Shown here piece by piece: positions 11,086-22,560 of a stretch of DNA of 64,000 nt. The position numbers were made by a program, and so were the translations under genes. Positions within the stretch are counted from its first letter, which is position 1; each line of letters opens with the position of its first letter. The DNA is from Siphonodentalium dalli (Eukaryota; Mollusca; Scaphopoda; Gadilida; Siphonodentaliidae), in assembly GCA_032622095.1 (NCBI GenBank), contig CP136063.1:63193897-63257896 (forward strand), given 5' to 3'. Below the pieces are notes generated by a model that was not told where the DNA came from, did no database searches, and saw only the letters and a list, made by a program, of their open reading frames with translations.

Positions 11086-13176
11086 ATGCATGTGAAGAAC
11101 GCGACGCGCATTCTATACAACCCATTGGAATGCCTGAACATCCTTTCAGCATGGGACATGCTATCCACACAACCTGGTGGAATGACTGAACATACGGGGA
11201 ACCAATCGGGACGCGACATGTCAACCGCACAGCCGGGTGGAATGACTGAACATACGGGGAACCAATCAGGGCGCGACATGTCAACCGCACATCCGGGTGG
11301 AATGACTGAACATACGGGGAACCAATCAGGGCGCGACATGTCAACCGCACATCCTGGTGGAATGACTGAACATACGGGGAACCAATCAGGGCACGACATG
11401 TCAACCGCACAGCCGGGTGGAATGACTGAACATACGGGGAACCAATCAGGGCGCGACATGTCATCCACACAGCCGGGTGGAAATACTGAACATACGGGGA
11501 TTAACTCCGGACGCGACATGTCATCCGCACAGCCGGGTGGAATGACTGAACATATGGAGATTAACCCAGGACGCGACACTTCACCCACACAGCCGGGTAG
11601 AATGACTGAAGATACGGGGATTAACACAGCCCACGATACGTTATCGACACAGCCGGGTAGAATGGCTGAACATACGGGTATTTACTCAGGATGCGATACG
11701 TTATCCACACATCCGGGTAGAATGACTGAACATACATGGATCAACTCAAGACGCGACACGTTATCGACACAGCCGGGTGGAATGACTGAACATACCGGGA
11801 ACCAATCACGACGCGACACGTCATCCACACAGCCGAGGACAGATTCAGGAGATCGTCCGTTTAAATGCAATGTTTGTGATGCAGGATTCTCTAAACGTAG
11901 TCACCTGACAGGGCACATGAGGATCCACACGGGTGAAACGCCTCATATATGTGATATTTGTCAGAAGAAATTCACCGAGAGGCATAACTTGACTTTACAT
12001 ATGAGGATCCATACGGGTGAAAGGCCGTATACTTGTAACATTTGTCAGAAGAAATTCACTGGGAGACCTAACCTGACTTCACACATGAGGATCCACACGG
12101 GCGAGAAACCATATCCGTGCGATGTTTGTCAGAAGAAATTCACGCAGAAGACGCATCTGACTTCACACATGAGGATCCATACGGGAGAGATGCCACATAA
12201 GTGTGGTATTTGTCAGAAGAGATTCACACAGAGAACTCACATGAATTCACACATGAGGATCCATACGGGAGAGACGCCATATGCATGTGATATATGTCAG
12301 ACAGGATTCTCTCAGAAAAATGGGCTGACCAATCACATGATGACACACAACGGAGTAAAACCACATCAATGTCAGCTGTGCGTCAAGGCATTTACTAACT
12401 CTAGTGCATTAAAGGCACACGTGAGGATCCACATGGGTGAAAAGCCGTACGAATGTGATATTTGCGGAAAGAGATTTACAACTAACGGACAACTAACTCA
12501 ACATACCAGGATCCACACGGGTGAGATGCCATTTATGTGTAATGTTTGTCAGACAGGATTTGCTCAGATGAATTATCTGACTGCACACATGAGGACCCAT
12601 ACGGGTGAAAAGCCGTATAAGTGTGATGTTTGTCAAAAGGGGTTCGTTCGGAAACATCGCATGACTTTACACAGGAGGATCCACACGGATGAGAAACCAT
12701 ATACGTGCGATATATGTCAAACAAGATTCGCCCAGAATAATACTTTGGTTGTACATATGAGGACTCATACAGGAGAAACTCCGTATCAGTGTGACGTATG
12801 TGGGAAGGGGTTCGCTCATCAGAATCGGTTGACTAACCACATTATAACACATGAAGGAGTTTGTGGGAATGGATTCGCTCTTACAAAGAACCTTACTCTA
12901 CATGGAAGTGTCCAAACAGGTGCAGCACCTCATAAATGTGATATTTGCATGAAGGTATTCAATCACAATAGTAGTCTGGCTAGACACAAGAGGGTCCATA
13001 CAGGTGAAACTCTGTATAAGTGTGGTGTTTGCCAGAAGGGATTCACGCAAAAGATTAGTCTGACTTTACACATGGGGACCCACACAGGTGTGAGACCATA
13101 TGCGTGTGGTATTTGTCAAAAGGGATTCAACAAGAAAAATAGACTCACTTTACACATGGGGAACCACACAGCGTGA
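11086..13176 (+). CDS. C2H2 zinc-finger protein with N-terminal 20-residue tandem repeat
   Basis: A 696-residue ORF, predicted to encode a nuclear DNA-binding protein. Residues about 20-250 are 11-12 copies of a 20-residue repeat ([20 protein letters not shown] and variants), likely disordered. From about residue 263 follow C2H2 fingers of the C-x2-C-x12-H-x3-H type with TGEKP-like linkers: 12 intact, one fused/degenerate, then three more, 15 intact in all. The degenerate one (HEGVCGNGF) has lost its first Cys through an in-frame linker deletion, and its last His is Gln (GSVQTG). Helix residues vary strongly between fingers. The first ATG in frame is at 11086, but a spliced upstream exon is possible. 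There is no KRAB, BTB, SCAN or ZAD domain. Downstream DNA holds further decayed fingers. Confidence 0.88.
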   Translation: MHVKNATRILYNPLECLNILSAWDMLSTQPGGMTEHTGNQSGRDMSTAQPGGMTEHTGNQSGRDMSTAHPGGMTEHTGNQSGRDMSTAHPGGMTEHTGNQSGHDMSTAQPGGMTEHTGNQSGRDMSSTQPGGNTEHTGINSGRDMSSAQPGGMTEHMEINPGRDTSPTQPGRMTEDTGINTAHDTLSTQPGRMAEHTGIYSGCDTLSTHPGRMTEHTWINSRRDTLSTQPGGMTEHTGNQSRRDTSSTQPRTDSGDRPFKCNVCDAGFSKRSHLTGHMRIHTGETPHICDICQKKFTERHNLTLHMRIHTGERPYTCNICQKKFTGRPNLTSHMRIHTGEKPYPCDVCQKKFTQKTHLTSHMRIHTGEMPHKCGICQKRFTQRTHMNSHMRIHTGETPYACDICQTGFSQKNGLTNHMMTHNGVKPHQCQLCVKAFTNSSALKAHVRIHMGEKPYECDICGKRFTTNGQLTQHTRIHTGEMPFMCNVCQTGFAQMNYLTAHMRTHTGEKPYKCDVCQKGFVRKHRMTLHRRIHTDEKPYTCDICQTRFAQNNTLVVHMRTHTGETPYQCDVCGKGFAHQNRLTNHIITHEGVCGNGFALTKNLTLHGSVQTGAAPHKCDICMKVFNHNSSLARHKRVHTGETLYKCGVCQKGFTQKISLTLHMGTHTGVRPYACGICQKGFNKKNRLTLHMGNHTA
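11151..11840 (+). repeat. Coding 60-bp minisatellite
   Basis: About 11.5 units of exactly 60 bp inside the zinc-finger ORF, each with GGTGGAATGACTGAACATAC, then a variable stretch, then CGCGACATGTCA. The central units are nearly identical and the outer ones more diverged. The period preserves the reading frame, and the unit also leaves open frames on the opposite strand (192 and 128 codons), which are artefacts. Confidence 0.9.
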
Positions 13177-14030
13177 GCGTGATGTTCGTGTGCGTTGCTC
13201 AAACAGTGCCGTCGACAAGACACGCGAGGATCCACACACGAAATCGTTCGTACGTTTGTAAAACATGATTCTCAGTACATGATCATCTGGCTCGACACAT
13301 GCGGATCATCCACACTGGGGGGGGGGGTCACAAAAGTGTGATACCTATTCGCTCTGAATATACGATCACGATCACAAACAGCGCAGTTAACCGGGTATCA
13401 ATGTGGGGGAACGCAGGCAACACATATCTGACAGGGGATTTACTCCGCAGAGTTACATAACTCATCACACGAGGGTTCACATGGGATAGAAGATCATATT
13501 AATCTCTACTATGGCTAACGCTCGTATATATCATATTCCACCCGTACAAAACCTGGGAACTTTTTGAAGTTATGCAGGGAACCTTATAAAGTGGAAACAA
13601 TAACGCGGGGAATATATTTCTTCGTTATTATATTATATAGGTGGATGTCCACTCGAAATTGCATGCTTTACTGTAACTTTTGGGTGCCGATACTGCAATG
13701 AACATTCATTTAATTACACAGGAGAAATTCCATAATTGTAAGAAGCCCGAAACAAAAATAACTTATATCGTGAAATTTCGAGTTGGGACATTCACCTACA
13801 GTGAAGTAGATTATTAAGAAACAGATACTAACAATTTGATAAGGTTCCCTGTCAAAGCTTCAAAATGTTCCAAGGTATTGTATTGGTGGAATATGATCTC
13901 TATGGGCGTTAGACATAGTATAGATTCATGGTATGATCTAATGGGATACATGTAGATACCGTATTTGGCATTTGTGCGATGGGATTTTCTCAACGCGGTG
14001 GACTGACTTTACATGTTACGGGGTGCAATA
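13177..14030 (+). pseudogene. Decayed zinc-finger tail
   Basis: Past the stop at 13176, recognisable finger pieces occur in shifting frames: an ARIHT piece then HLARHMRIIHTG near 13220-13320, a GFTPQSY..THHTRVHMG piece near 13430-13490, and GICAMGFSQRGGLTLHV at about 13966-14020. A poly-G run lies at 13316-13327. The array was once longer and its 3' end has eroded. Confidence 0.65.
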
Positions 14031-14270
14031 ACTCATTTGATCACTGTCGCATACTCCAAATTTCCTTTGACATACACTACTTGTGAATTCAACAGGAGTA
14101 CTAATGGTTAAGATCGCAGTTCGATTACCTTACTCTTCTATAGCGGCTTAAGAAACCATCCGCTCTAAAATCACCAATGACGGAAACAAAATGTCACAGT
14201 CATGAAAGTAACCCGGTTTATTTCATTGAAAACTTTCGTCCCAAATCCACGATCAACTAAATGTAGTAAT

Positions 14271-14732
14271 TTAAAGATGGTTTATCTCTTTGTAAACATG
14301 TGTTATATAGTTACCGTGGTATAAAGGTGGTCTATCTCTTTGTAAACATGCGTTGTATAGTTATCGGGGCATAAAGATGGTCTATCTCTGTGTAAACATG
14401 TGTTATATAGTTACCGGGATATAAATATGGTCTATCTCTTTGTAAACGTGTGTTTTATAATTACTGGGGTATAAAATATTAGATCTGAATTGAGCACCCA
14501 TGTCCGGACATGCTTCTATTGATTAAAGGTGGATAATCTCATTGTAAACATGTATTATATAGTTACCGAGGTATAAAATATTATATATGAATCGAGCACC
14601 CCTGTCTGGAAATGATTCTATTGATTAGTGTTCAATATATTTCGAATATTATCTGGTCTCAAAACTAACAAATAGTTGTTACTGTTATCAGAGGCCAGAA
14701 TTTGTGTTGTGTAATTTTGTCACAAATAAACG
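14271..14732 (+). mobile_element. Family A fragments with a 50-bp tandem repeat of the terminus
   Basis: From TTAA at 14271 the first 50 bp of family A occur four times in tandem, starting at 14273, 14323, 14373 and 14423, exactly 50 bp apart (AAAGATGG, TCTATCTCTTTGTAAACATG, ATAGTTACCGG). A second family A start follows after TTAA at 14523 and runs to 14732, where a reversed family A copy is inserted. Confidence 0.85.
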
Positions 14733-14736
14733 TTAA

Positions 14737-15257
14737 AGATGGATTATCTCTTTAAATAATAAATTTGAAATAGTTACATGGGAATAAAATATATAAATAT
14801 GAACTGAAGACCCCTGTCCGGAAAGCCTTCTATCAATTAATATTGATTTTATTTCGAATATTTTATTGGGACCGTTTAGTTGTTTATTTTTAGAACAGCC
14901 CATTCGGGTGATACCATATATCGATATAGAGAATTAGGCTGTTCCTGTGGCTATGTACCGAACGTCAATGTCCCAGATTGATCGGTTGTGGTGTCTTATT
15001 CCATAGTCATAAGCGATAATGAGTATAATTACGGTAACGTTTATTTGTGACAAAATTACAGATTCTAATTGCTGGTCTCTGTTAACATTAACCACAATTG
15101 TTCATTCGCTAAACACACACCTTTTTAGACCAGAAAATATTCAAAATAAAATTATTATTAATCGATAAAAGCACTTCCGGACAGGAGTATTTGATTCAAA
15201 TCTAATAGTTTATACCACGGTAACTATAATCCATGTTTACAAAGAGATAATCCACCT
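14737..15257 (-). mobile_element. Family A MITE, full length (copy A3)
   Basis: Flanked by TTAA at 14733-14736 and 15258-15261. The left junction AAATAAACG-TTAA matches the internal AAATAAACGTTAATTAT of sister copies, so this copy jumped into a TTAA inside another family A element in the opposite orientation. The outer element's right half is missing beyond 15261. Confidence 0.85.
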
Positions 15258-15261
15258 TTAA

Positions 15262-15796
15262 GCAGAACTCTAAAACAAATTGCGCGGAGATAAACTATAC
15301 ATTTCTCATTTTTGTGAGAACCTCTTAGTTTCATATTTCCATAAACCATAAAAAGAACAGACGTTTTGATTACAACTCATGCTTGTAACTTGAATCCAGT
15401 GGCATTCAACTGACCGGAGCTGTCAATAAATGAGCTATTTGTCAACATGTGCGCTTGGTATCAAATGTCACCAACTATAGATATATTGGCGTAGCTTCAT
15501 ATATATTAGATTAGTGTCAATGGGTGGTACCTGTGTTTACGACATCGTCGGTTAATTGTGTTTTAATCTCCGTCATCCATGAGAGTTCGACATTCATTCT
15601 AAAGTTTCGACCCGGGATTCACACGTTTGCCGAGTCTTGGCAACAGTGTTTACGGTATGTAAGTTAAGATATTCTACATTTTCCCTTGATCGTTTTTATG
15701 TGCAATTTAATTTTAGTGCACTGCTGATTTAACTGCCGCAAACTCAAAACAACGCGGGTATTCGCAACAATTAAACCAATGGTATAACGACTAAAC
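15262..15796. other. No gene recognised
   Basis: Spacer between A3 and B2. Nothing recognisable. Confidence 0.5.
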
Positions 15797-15800
15797 TTAA

Positions 15801-16278
15801 AGGTACTCAATCCGATAAAACTCCTCTCAATTACTATTTCAATGGCTTCGGCGGTCAAAAATATTTGATTCGAGTCGAGGAAGTCACCCATCAAAGCTCA
15901 GATTTGTTAGATATCGATTTTATAAATCTATTATTTTTCATTATCGGGAATACTTTCTGGCCCAGAACACAGTCAAAATTGCGTTATTATTACCAGTTTA
16001 TTTTAGAGTTATCCATCCTTGTCTGTTTGAATAGTGTTTGTGTACACATCTCGAGCAGATTACGAAATTGAATGCAATTATTAGTACTCATCTCGAGAAA
16101 ATAAAAAAATTCAAAAATCAATATCTAATAACTCTGAGCTTTGTTTGATGGGTTCCTCGACTCGAATCAAATATTTTTTACCCCCAAAGCCAAAGAAATA
16201 GTAATATAGGACCCTCTGATCGGATTGTTGTTGTTGGAATCTGTTGAGATGGGGACCCTCTGATCGGATTGAGTACCT
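15801..16278. mobile_element. Family B fold-back MITE (copy B2)
   Basis: 478 bp between TTAA at 15797-15800 and 16279-16282. It starts AGGTACTCAATCCGATAAAA and ends GATCGGATTGAGTACCT. Closely related to the inner unit of B1, with self-complementary arms around a short centre (GTTATCCATCCTTGTCTG). Confidence 0.85.
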
Positions 16279-16282
16279 TTAA

Positions 16283-17580
16283 TATTAATTGACTCTCTTC
16301 TAACTCACTATATATGTCTACCATAGAACGCAACGTATTAGTCATTTAATCATGGAAATCGCGATTGATAACGAAAAAATATTTCTGTAAATTTTTAGAA
16401 TAAAATAAACGTAAGTTGAAAGTTGAAACATTCCGACTTGATTTTCAAATAGAAAAACATCAAATGTTATTATCCTCTTATTATTTTTTTATAACATAAA
16501 ATTGACCGTAAAGATAAGGATAATTATCAGAACTAAACAGTACTGTAGTCTTCACACCCATTGGAAATCCTTTATCCGAGTTGTCACCATAAAAACTACG
16601 ACGGCTATGCCTTTCTATGTAATTATTATCAATCATTCAATGTACACGCAAGTTTGTACAACATGTGTCGCAGGAAACCATATGGCGATACAATATGAAC
16701 GACAACGTGCATACGGAATGCATATGAACCACATTTATAGACATATTATGGACTGCGTTCTGGTTCGATAAACTGATCAGTTGGTAGTCAGGGGCTATGT
16801 CAACTGGATGATTCTACTAACATCGTCGAAAATTTCAAGCAAATCGACTGCACCACTCCGTATTTACTTCTCGATTCTGGACGCAACTAGTGGTGATAAA
16901 CTAATAAAGACAATTTCGCCACCAAGAGTCACTGCATTTAATTAAAATATAGCAATGTCAATTTGGATATAATTGTAAAAATAACTACTTTGAGCAAGAT
17001 TACTCCTTTTCAATTTGACCACCTTACCGGAGTGTTTCACATCACTTTAATTAAGTTTTAAATATTTGTAGTCCACCCTGTAGTAATGCTTCCAACATTA
17101 TATGGCAACCAAAAAATGAAATTGATTGATGGTAAAACACCGAACATTCCCAACTTGTGATATTGATAAGTGATGCGAGGCGAGAGAACCTATGGTACAC
17201 ATGTGACGCATTTTGCCGACTTTCAAATTTTAACAACACATTTATTGGACATGTGTACACTAAAATGTTATACTAATCAAACCACTCATATACCATATCG
17301 ATGACTGAAACATTAACAGTATTAAGGTAAATGTAACTTCAAAAGAATTAACATAATAGTCCGATTCCTTATGCCATTTCCGTTCTTATATTTTAACGGT
17401 CCGACCTAAATCTGGATCAACATTATTTAGAGAGCGTTTCGTTTTTGAGAAAATGATAGCTGATTTAACATGCCAATTCTGGTGGCAAATGTCACAAGAA
17501 ATGTTTTGTAGTCAGCAGTACCGCATGGGCACTTGTTTTCACTGTGACTTATTTCACATTTATCACAGAGCCACATTATT
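16283..17580. other. No gene recognised
   Basis: AT-rich. The 89-codon ORF at 16502-16771 has no domain or neighbour support. Confidence 0.5.
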
Positions 17581-17583
17581 TTG

Positions 17584-17740
17584 TTTAAAGGTGGTCTATC
17601 ACTTTGTTAACATGTGATATTTAGTTACCGGGGTATAAAATATTAGATATGAATCGAAGACTCCTGTCCGGAAATGTTTGATTAATATTCATTATATTTT
17701 GAATATTTTCTGGTCTAAAACGTGTGGTTGTTTAGTTCAA
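17584..17740 (+). mobile_element. Family A MITE, left-end fragment (A4)
   Basis: About 155 bp of the AGGTGG end, up to the TCTGGTCTAAAA..GTGTGGTTGTTTAG block, then the match is lost. Confidence 0.75.
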
Positions 17741-17823
17741 CTCCCAAGTTTGTCTTAGAGTTGTTTGGCTTTTGCACTTGTTTATATTAATGTTTGGCTT
17801 TGGCAGCTTCAAATGGGTGCAAG

Positions 17824-18196
17824 CAGGGGCGCCGGAAGCATCCAAGGGCCGGGGGGCAGAGCCTACAAAAAGGGCACTTTTCCGCAAAAAAAGGGCATTT
17901 TCTCCGCAAACTCGGGGAAAATAACCATAAATTCATTGGCAAAAATCCCTATTTTAATGGTATTTGTCGGTTTTTATGGCCGTTTTGTGATAAAATTGAC
18001 AAAAAATTAATATTCCTTGTGAAATTGGTGGTATTTGGACCAAAAAAGTCACATTTTGCTATAAAAACACGAGATTAAACACACAAAAAGCATTTTCTGT
18101 CTCCAGAAAAAGGGCAAGTCCTGCCCCCGCTCGCCCCCCTTGGTCAAGGGCAGGGGGGTCAGCTGCCCCCTCTGCCCCCCTCTTCCGGCACCCCTG
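17824..18196. mobile_element. hAT-type MITE
   Basis: 373 bp with terminal inverted repeats CAGGGGCGCCGGAAG and CTTCCGGCACCCCTG, flanked by a perfect 8-bp target duplication GGTGCAAG (17816-17823 and 18197-18204). The CAGGG start and 8-bp duplication are typical of the hAT superfamily. There is no transposase. GGGCACTTTTCCGC/GGGCATTTTCTCCGC repeats and G/C-rich subterminal runs fill the ends. Confidence 0.9.
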
Positions 18197-18204
18197 GGTG
18201 CAAG

Positions 18205-19413
18205 CTGGCCATTTTATTATTTCCAGATCAATAGGAAGTTTATCCGCGCAACACGGATCATATGATATGACAGTAATGGCCGTACGCTTGTTTGAGTTTT
18301 TTTTTATTTACAATCTTATTTTGAGTTTTGGCCGAGTTCGTAATGTGTATATTACTACCATTACAATCCGGGTTGGACTGCAGTTGGGTCCTAGTGTACT
18401 GTCCGGTGTTTTGTCGTTTGGTTTGTACCGGTGTAGTGTTTGCTGTTGATTTTTCGGCATATTACCTACTCAAATTTTCACAAAAACACATGGACAATCA
18501 TTTTTTGACATCCTTGACATTTTGGAATCACTTGGCACAGACCAGAATCGCGAACTTTCAAATTACCGTGCACATTCAATGAAATTTTGATACAATTAAT
18601 TATGCGATATTATATCTTCCGATCACGATCGCCCTGTATACAAAACGGCAGTAGGTAAGATACTGTACATTACTGTGCCAATGACCTTGACCTTGGTGAC
18701 ATATGATAACCCTGCAAGATAGAGTTTTCCACTTCGACGCACTGTTGATTATCAACCTGTAACGCGATGGGCGCCGCCATTGCCTGGCCACCTAGTGTTA
18801 ATGTAGTTCACATAAGTTGAGGAGATTATTTTGACGTTATATTTTCATACAGGGTCGTTAAGAGTATTTTGTGAAGAAATACTCTTAATAAATTTCTTTA
18901 CTTTTAATCATTATGCTTTCAATGCAACATTCAGTTGATGCAACTTAATGCGATTTTATCCGTGATTTGTATTTTCTGGAATAGGAAGCCGAGTCAGAAA
19001 TGATTGGGATGCGCGGTTCACTTCTATAAAGATAATCATCTGCAGTTTCTTCTTTTGTTCCAGATTGTTTCGGACACATACACATCTGAGGTTCGATCTG
19101 TTCTTATATTGTTAAAGATCCACCATATACCTGGCTGATACGTTCGTCAAATCAACCTGAGATTCTAATAACGCAAGACACATGCCAGAAATACGACACA
19201 CAACTGCATTGCGCGAATGTTGCAAATGTTCTGAATGATGTTTCAATAGGAAGCAGACCACAAAACACCAGAAGCAATATTATGACTGACTGCACCAACG
19301 TGGATGTATCGCTAAAGTGTTGTTTGATGTTAAAATTTTGAACGACTTAGACGTGATGAAAACAGTGTTGTATACATGGATTTATTATATTGTCCTTTGG
19401 AAGATTCCACACG
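18205..19413. other. No gene recognised
   Basis: No domain-bearing ORF between the hAT element and the split zinc-finger gene. An upstream exon could lie here but I cannot define one. Confidence 0.45.
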
Positions 19414-19776
19414 ATGATGTCCACAACGCGAGGGAGATGTTACCAGTGCGATATATGTCTTAGGAAATCCACACGGTCCGGTAATCTTAAAATACATGTA
19501 TTGATTCACATGGGGGAGAAAAGTTATCATTGTAATGTGTCATGAAGGATTCACCGGGCGTTATGAAGTGAAAACTCACATGAAGATGCACACAGGAGAG
19601 AAACCGTATCAGTGTGACGTGTGTCTTAGAGGATGCCCCTTTCCCTATAGACTGAAAAATCACATGAAGGTCCACACAGGACTGAAACCACATCAGTGTG
19701 ATGTGTGTCTTAAAGGATTCGCGTTATTATGTAATCTGAAATCACACATGCGAATCCACACAGGGGAGAAACCTTT
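19414..19776 (+). pseudogene. C2H2 zinc-finger gene, 5' half (interrupted)
   Basis: An ATG at 19414 opens a short frame with one finger (CDICLRKSTRSGNLKIH) and the start of a second. A 2-bp deletion near 19537 (GTGTGT to GTGT in the CNVC codons) shifts the frame to the one starting at 19535, which carries finger 2 (after its first Cys), finger 3 (CDVCLRGCPFPYRLKNH), finger 4 (CDVCLKGFALLCNLKSH) and the linker HTGEKPF. At 19777 the linker is cut by the terminal repeat of element F. The missing continuation is found 16.5 kb away at 36240, where the next residues ACDVCGKTF follow the other terminal repeat in the same orientation. Before interruption the array had about 15 fingers in the parts seen. 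Confidence 0.82.
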
Positions 19777-19803
19777 CCCATATAAAAATGTACCTGGGTA
19801 AAT
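19777..19803 (+). repeat. Left terminal inverted repeat of element F
   Basis: 27 bases, identical to the reverse complement of 36213-36239. Related to the ends of element G (CTATATAAAAATTTACC at 40263; complement of GGTACTTTTTTATAAGGG at 43529-43546). Confidence 0.9.
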
Positions 19804-20630
19804 CCACCCAGGTTTTTTGGGCCGAAACCCAGGTAAAAATCTATCTACCAAGACATCCACCAACCATTAAGACCCCGCGAAACCTGGGTTTTACCATGAT
19901 TTACCCACCTAAAACTGGATAAAAACCCTGGTATGGGTAAACCTGGGTGTAATTACCCAGGTGACCACACCCAGGTGTACCCTACCTGGGTGTTTCCCAC
20001 CCAGGTCTACCCTGGTGTTTCCTACCTGGGTGTTTCCCCACCCAGGTGTACCATGGTGTTATTTACCCAGGTGTACCCTGGTGTTTCCTACCTGGGTGTT
20101 TCCCATCCAGGTTACCTTGGTGTTATTCACCCAGGTGTACCCTGGTGTTTCCTACCTGGGTGTTTCCCACCCAGGTGTACCTTGGTGTTATTCGCCCAGG
20201 TGTACCCTGGTGTTTCCTACCTGGGTGTTTCCCACCCAGGTGTACCTTGGTGTTATTCACCCAGGTGTACCCTGGTGTTTCCTACCTGGGTGTTCCCCAC
20301 CCAGGTGTACCTTGATGTTTCCAACCCAGGTATACCTTGGTGTTTTTTTTACGCCGGTGTACCTTGGTGTTTTCTTACCGAGGTGGATTTCCCATTGAGA
20401 TGCACATGGGTTAGAAAACCCCAAGGTACACCCAGGTAAGGAAACACCAAGGTACACCTGGGCAGGAAAACACCAAGGTACACCTGGGTAAGAAAACACC
20501 AAGGTACACCTGGGTAAGAAAACACCAAGGTACACCTGGGTAAGAAAACACCAAGGTACACATGAGTAGGAAACACCAAGGAACACCTGGGTGAATAACA
20601 CCAAGGTACACCTGGGTGGGGATACCAAAG
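19777..20630. repeat. Left palindromic array of element F
   Basis: Dense repeats of ACCCAGGTGTACC, CTTGGTGTT and CTACCTGGGTGTTTCCC run to about 20390. Then the complementary series (AACACCAAGGTACACCTGGG) runs to about 20625, so the array itself folds back around about 20395. Nearly every word is its own near-complement. The ORFs in all frames (up to 168 codons, reading like PGVSYLGVSHPG) arise from the repeat. Confidence 0.9.
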
Positions 20631-22212
20631 TGAAATGATGAGGATGGCAATGAAGTAGATTTTGATGGGATGCAGGGGTATTGTTATCAATGGAGTTGTT
20701 TTAGTATAATAGAACATTAAGGAAACTGATTGTGCAGCAATACAAGTTTATTCAAGGACAACAAACTAACTAAAGATAAAATACATGTATAGAAACACAT
20801 GTAATATATAAATATATAAACTCATTAAACTGCATGGGTTAAAACTTACTGACAACAAGAGTTGGGTTAAAATTTTGATTAAAAAACACTTGCAAAGTCC
20901 CTCTTCATACATGTATATGGTATGTTAGGCAAGTTACATGTACATGTAGTTGCAATGTATACTAGTACCGGTACATGACATACCGGTGGACACAAAAATC
21001 ATTATTTTAGTTCCAATGTCAATTACCAGAATACATGTACATGTTGTACCTTGCAACTACATCTACAGTGAGGTAGTTTTGTCTCATTTAAACTTTCTAA
21101 ATGGGTTTCTCCCTTTGAATGACATAAACTAATGTGAGTATACACATGAGCTGTGGTGTGAAATACACACCAAAAAATTATTTCTTAGTCTGAGGACATG
21201 TTTCCTGTCATTATCTTACTGCTTACAAATATAGATTTGTAATAATGTGCTGTAATGCTCCAGAAATAGTCATATTTTGTCCTGGTTCATAAGAACATAT
21301 TATTTCTTAGTGTTAGAAGGACATGTTGTCTGATATTATTTGACTCATAAACCCCCAAATGTACATGTAAACAGAACATTCGGGAAAGAGACACACCATC
21401 TTTATCCTGTTTTATATCAGTACTAAGTAGCAATATTGATCAGATAGCAAAATATGCTATAAATAGATTTCAGATGGTAGAGATTAAACAATCACATTAA
21501 TTGCACCAACTCGAAACAGTTAACATACCCTGTAGAATACAGACTATGACCAAGGAGGGTGTCACACACACCCCCACCCCGCTTTGGTATGTGATATTCA
21601 AGCCATTTTCAGGTGGTATGCTATATACATGTACATACCCAATGTTATCTGGTACTAGGATTTCACACGGCAATATAACCGGCATTCACGATTCAGCAAA
21701 AAGGCTAGTATGCAGATATAATAGCAGAAAATTATACAAATTTTGAGTATTTTCCAGCTTAAACAGACCCAAGTGATATATTTTTATCTAATTCAGTCTA
21801 ATGGCTCTTGATATGTTGATGTTTTGGATACTATTTCAGCAAATGTGAGAAAAGGTGGCTTCTTTGGGGCATCAGCTTGTCTGAAAAATATATCAAGGTC
21901 CCCTAAATCCGATACTACATTTCAGAACAATCCAACCAGTGTCCCATGAAATGGTGGATAATAAACTATCATACCAAATTTGATTCAGATTTGATCACAC
22001 AAACTAAAATTATGATGCGGAAACCAGAAATTAACACGATTCTAAGTCGAAAAAGGGCCATAACTCTCGCAAAAATGAGCGGAGCACACCTATATTCGAA
22101 CTTGACCTGTATTTTGGTCTGATAAACTTACATACCACATTTGGTTCAGATATGATCACACAAACTGAAGTTATCATCCGGAAACCTACAATTTTCAAAG
22201 TTTAAATGTCTA
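20631..22212. other. Element F interior, no gene recognised
   Basis: AT-rich and unusually full of TACATGTA-type runs (20790-21060, 21360, 21630). Around 21890-22200 an imperfect tandem repeat contains CATACCAAATTTGATTCAGA, TTGATCACACAAACTGAA and AAAGGGCCATAACTC. Confidence 0.5.
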
Positions 22213-22529
22213 TTAGGCGACACCAATTTTTAAGTCTGGTTTACGAACATGTGGGCTGATGTGGGGAGAAAAAAAGTAGATGCAGGAGGGGAAAAAAATA
22301 AAAATAAAAAAAATTGTCCCCCCCAATTTATATCAAGTAAATCTTGAAATTTTACATAAATTTTACAAAAATTGTGAAAAAAAAACTTTTCGAATGAAAT
22401 TCTGAACCAAACAAGACATTTCTTGTCATGAAATACATGAAAATATGGATCTGCAAATGATCATAAGCAGAATCGGATGCGACAGCACATGAAAATCAGT
22501 ACGCGTGTAAAAAAATTGGTGTCGCCTTA
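22213..22529. mobile_element. Family I MITE (copy I1)
   Basis: 317 bp bounded by TTAGGCGACACCAATTTTTA and the complement AAATTGGTGTCGCCTTA. The interior has GTAGATGCAGGAGGG, a C-run with AATTTATATCAAGTAAATC, and ACATGAAAATCAGTACGCG. A second copy in inverse order is at 30386-30767. No ORF. Confidence 0.8.
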
Positions 22530-22560
22530 TGTGTATATAACTCGTATAGCTAACTATTAA

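Noticed and set aside
11049-11627. 192- and 128-codon minus-strand ORFs
   Set aside because: Shadows of the 60-bp coding minisatellite; the plus frame continues into real fingers.
19933-20717. Overlapping ORFs of 79-168 codons on both strands reading like PGVSYLGVSHPG
   Set aside because: They arise in all frames from the ACCCAGGTGT palindromic array of element F; no start context or domain.
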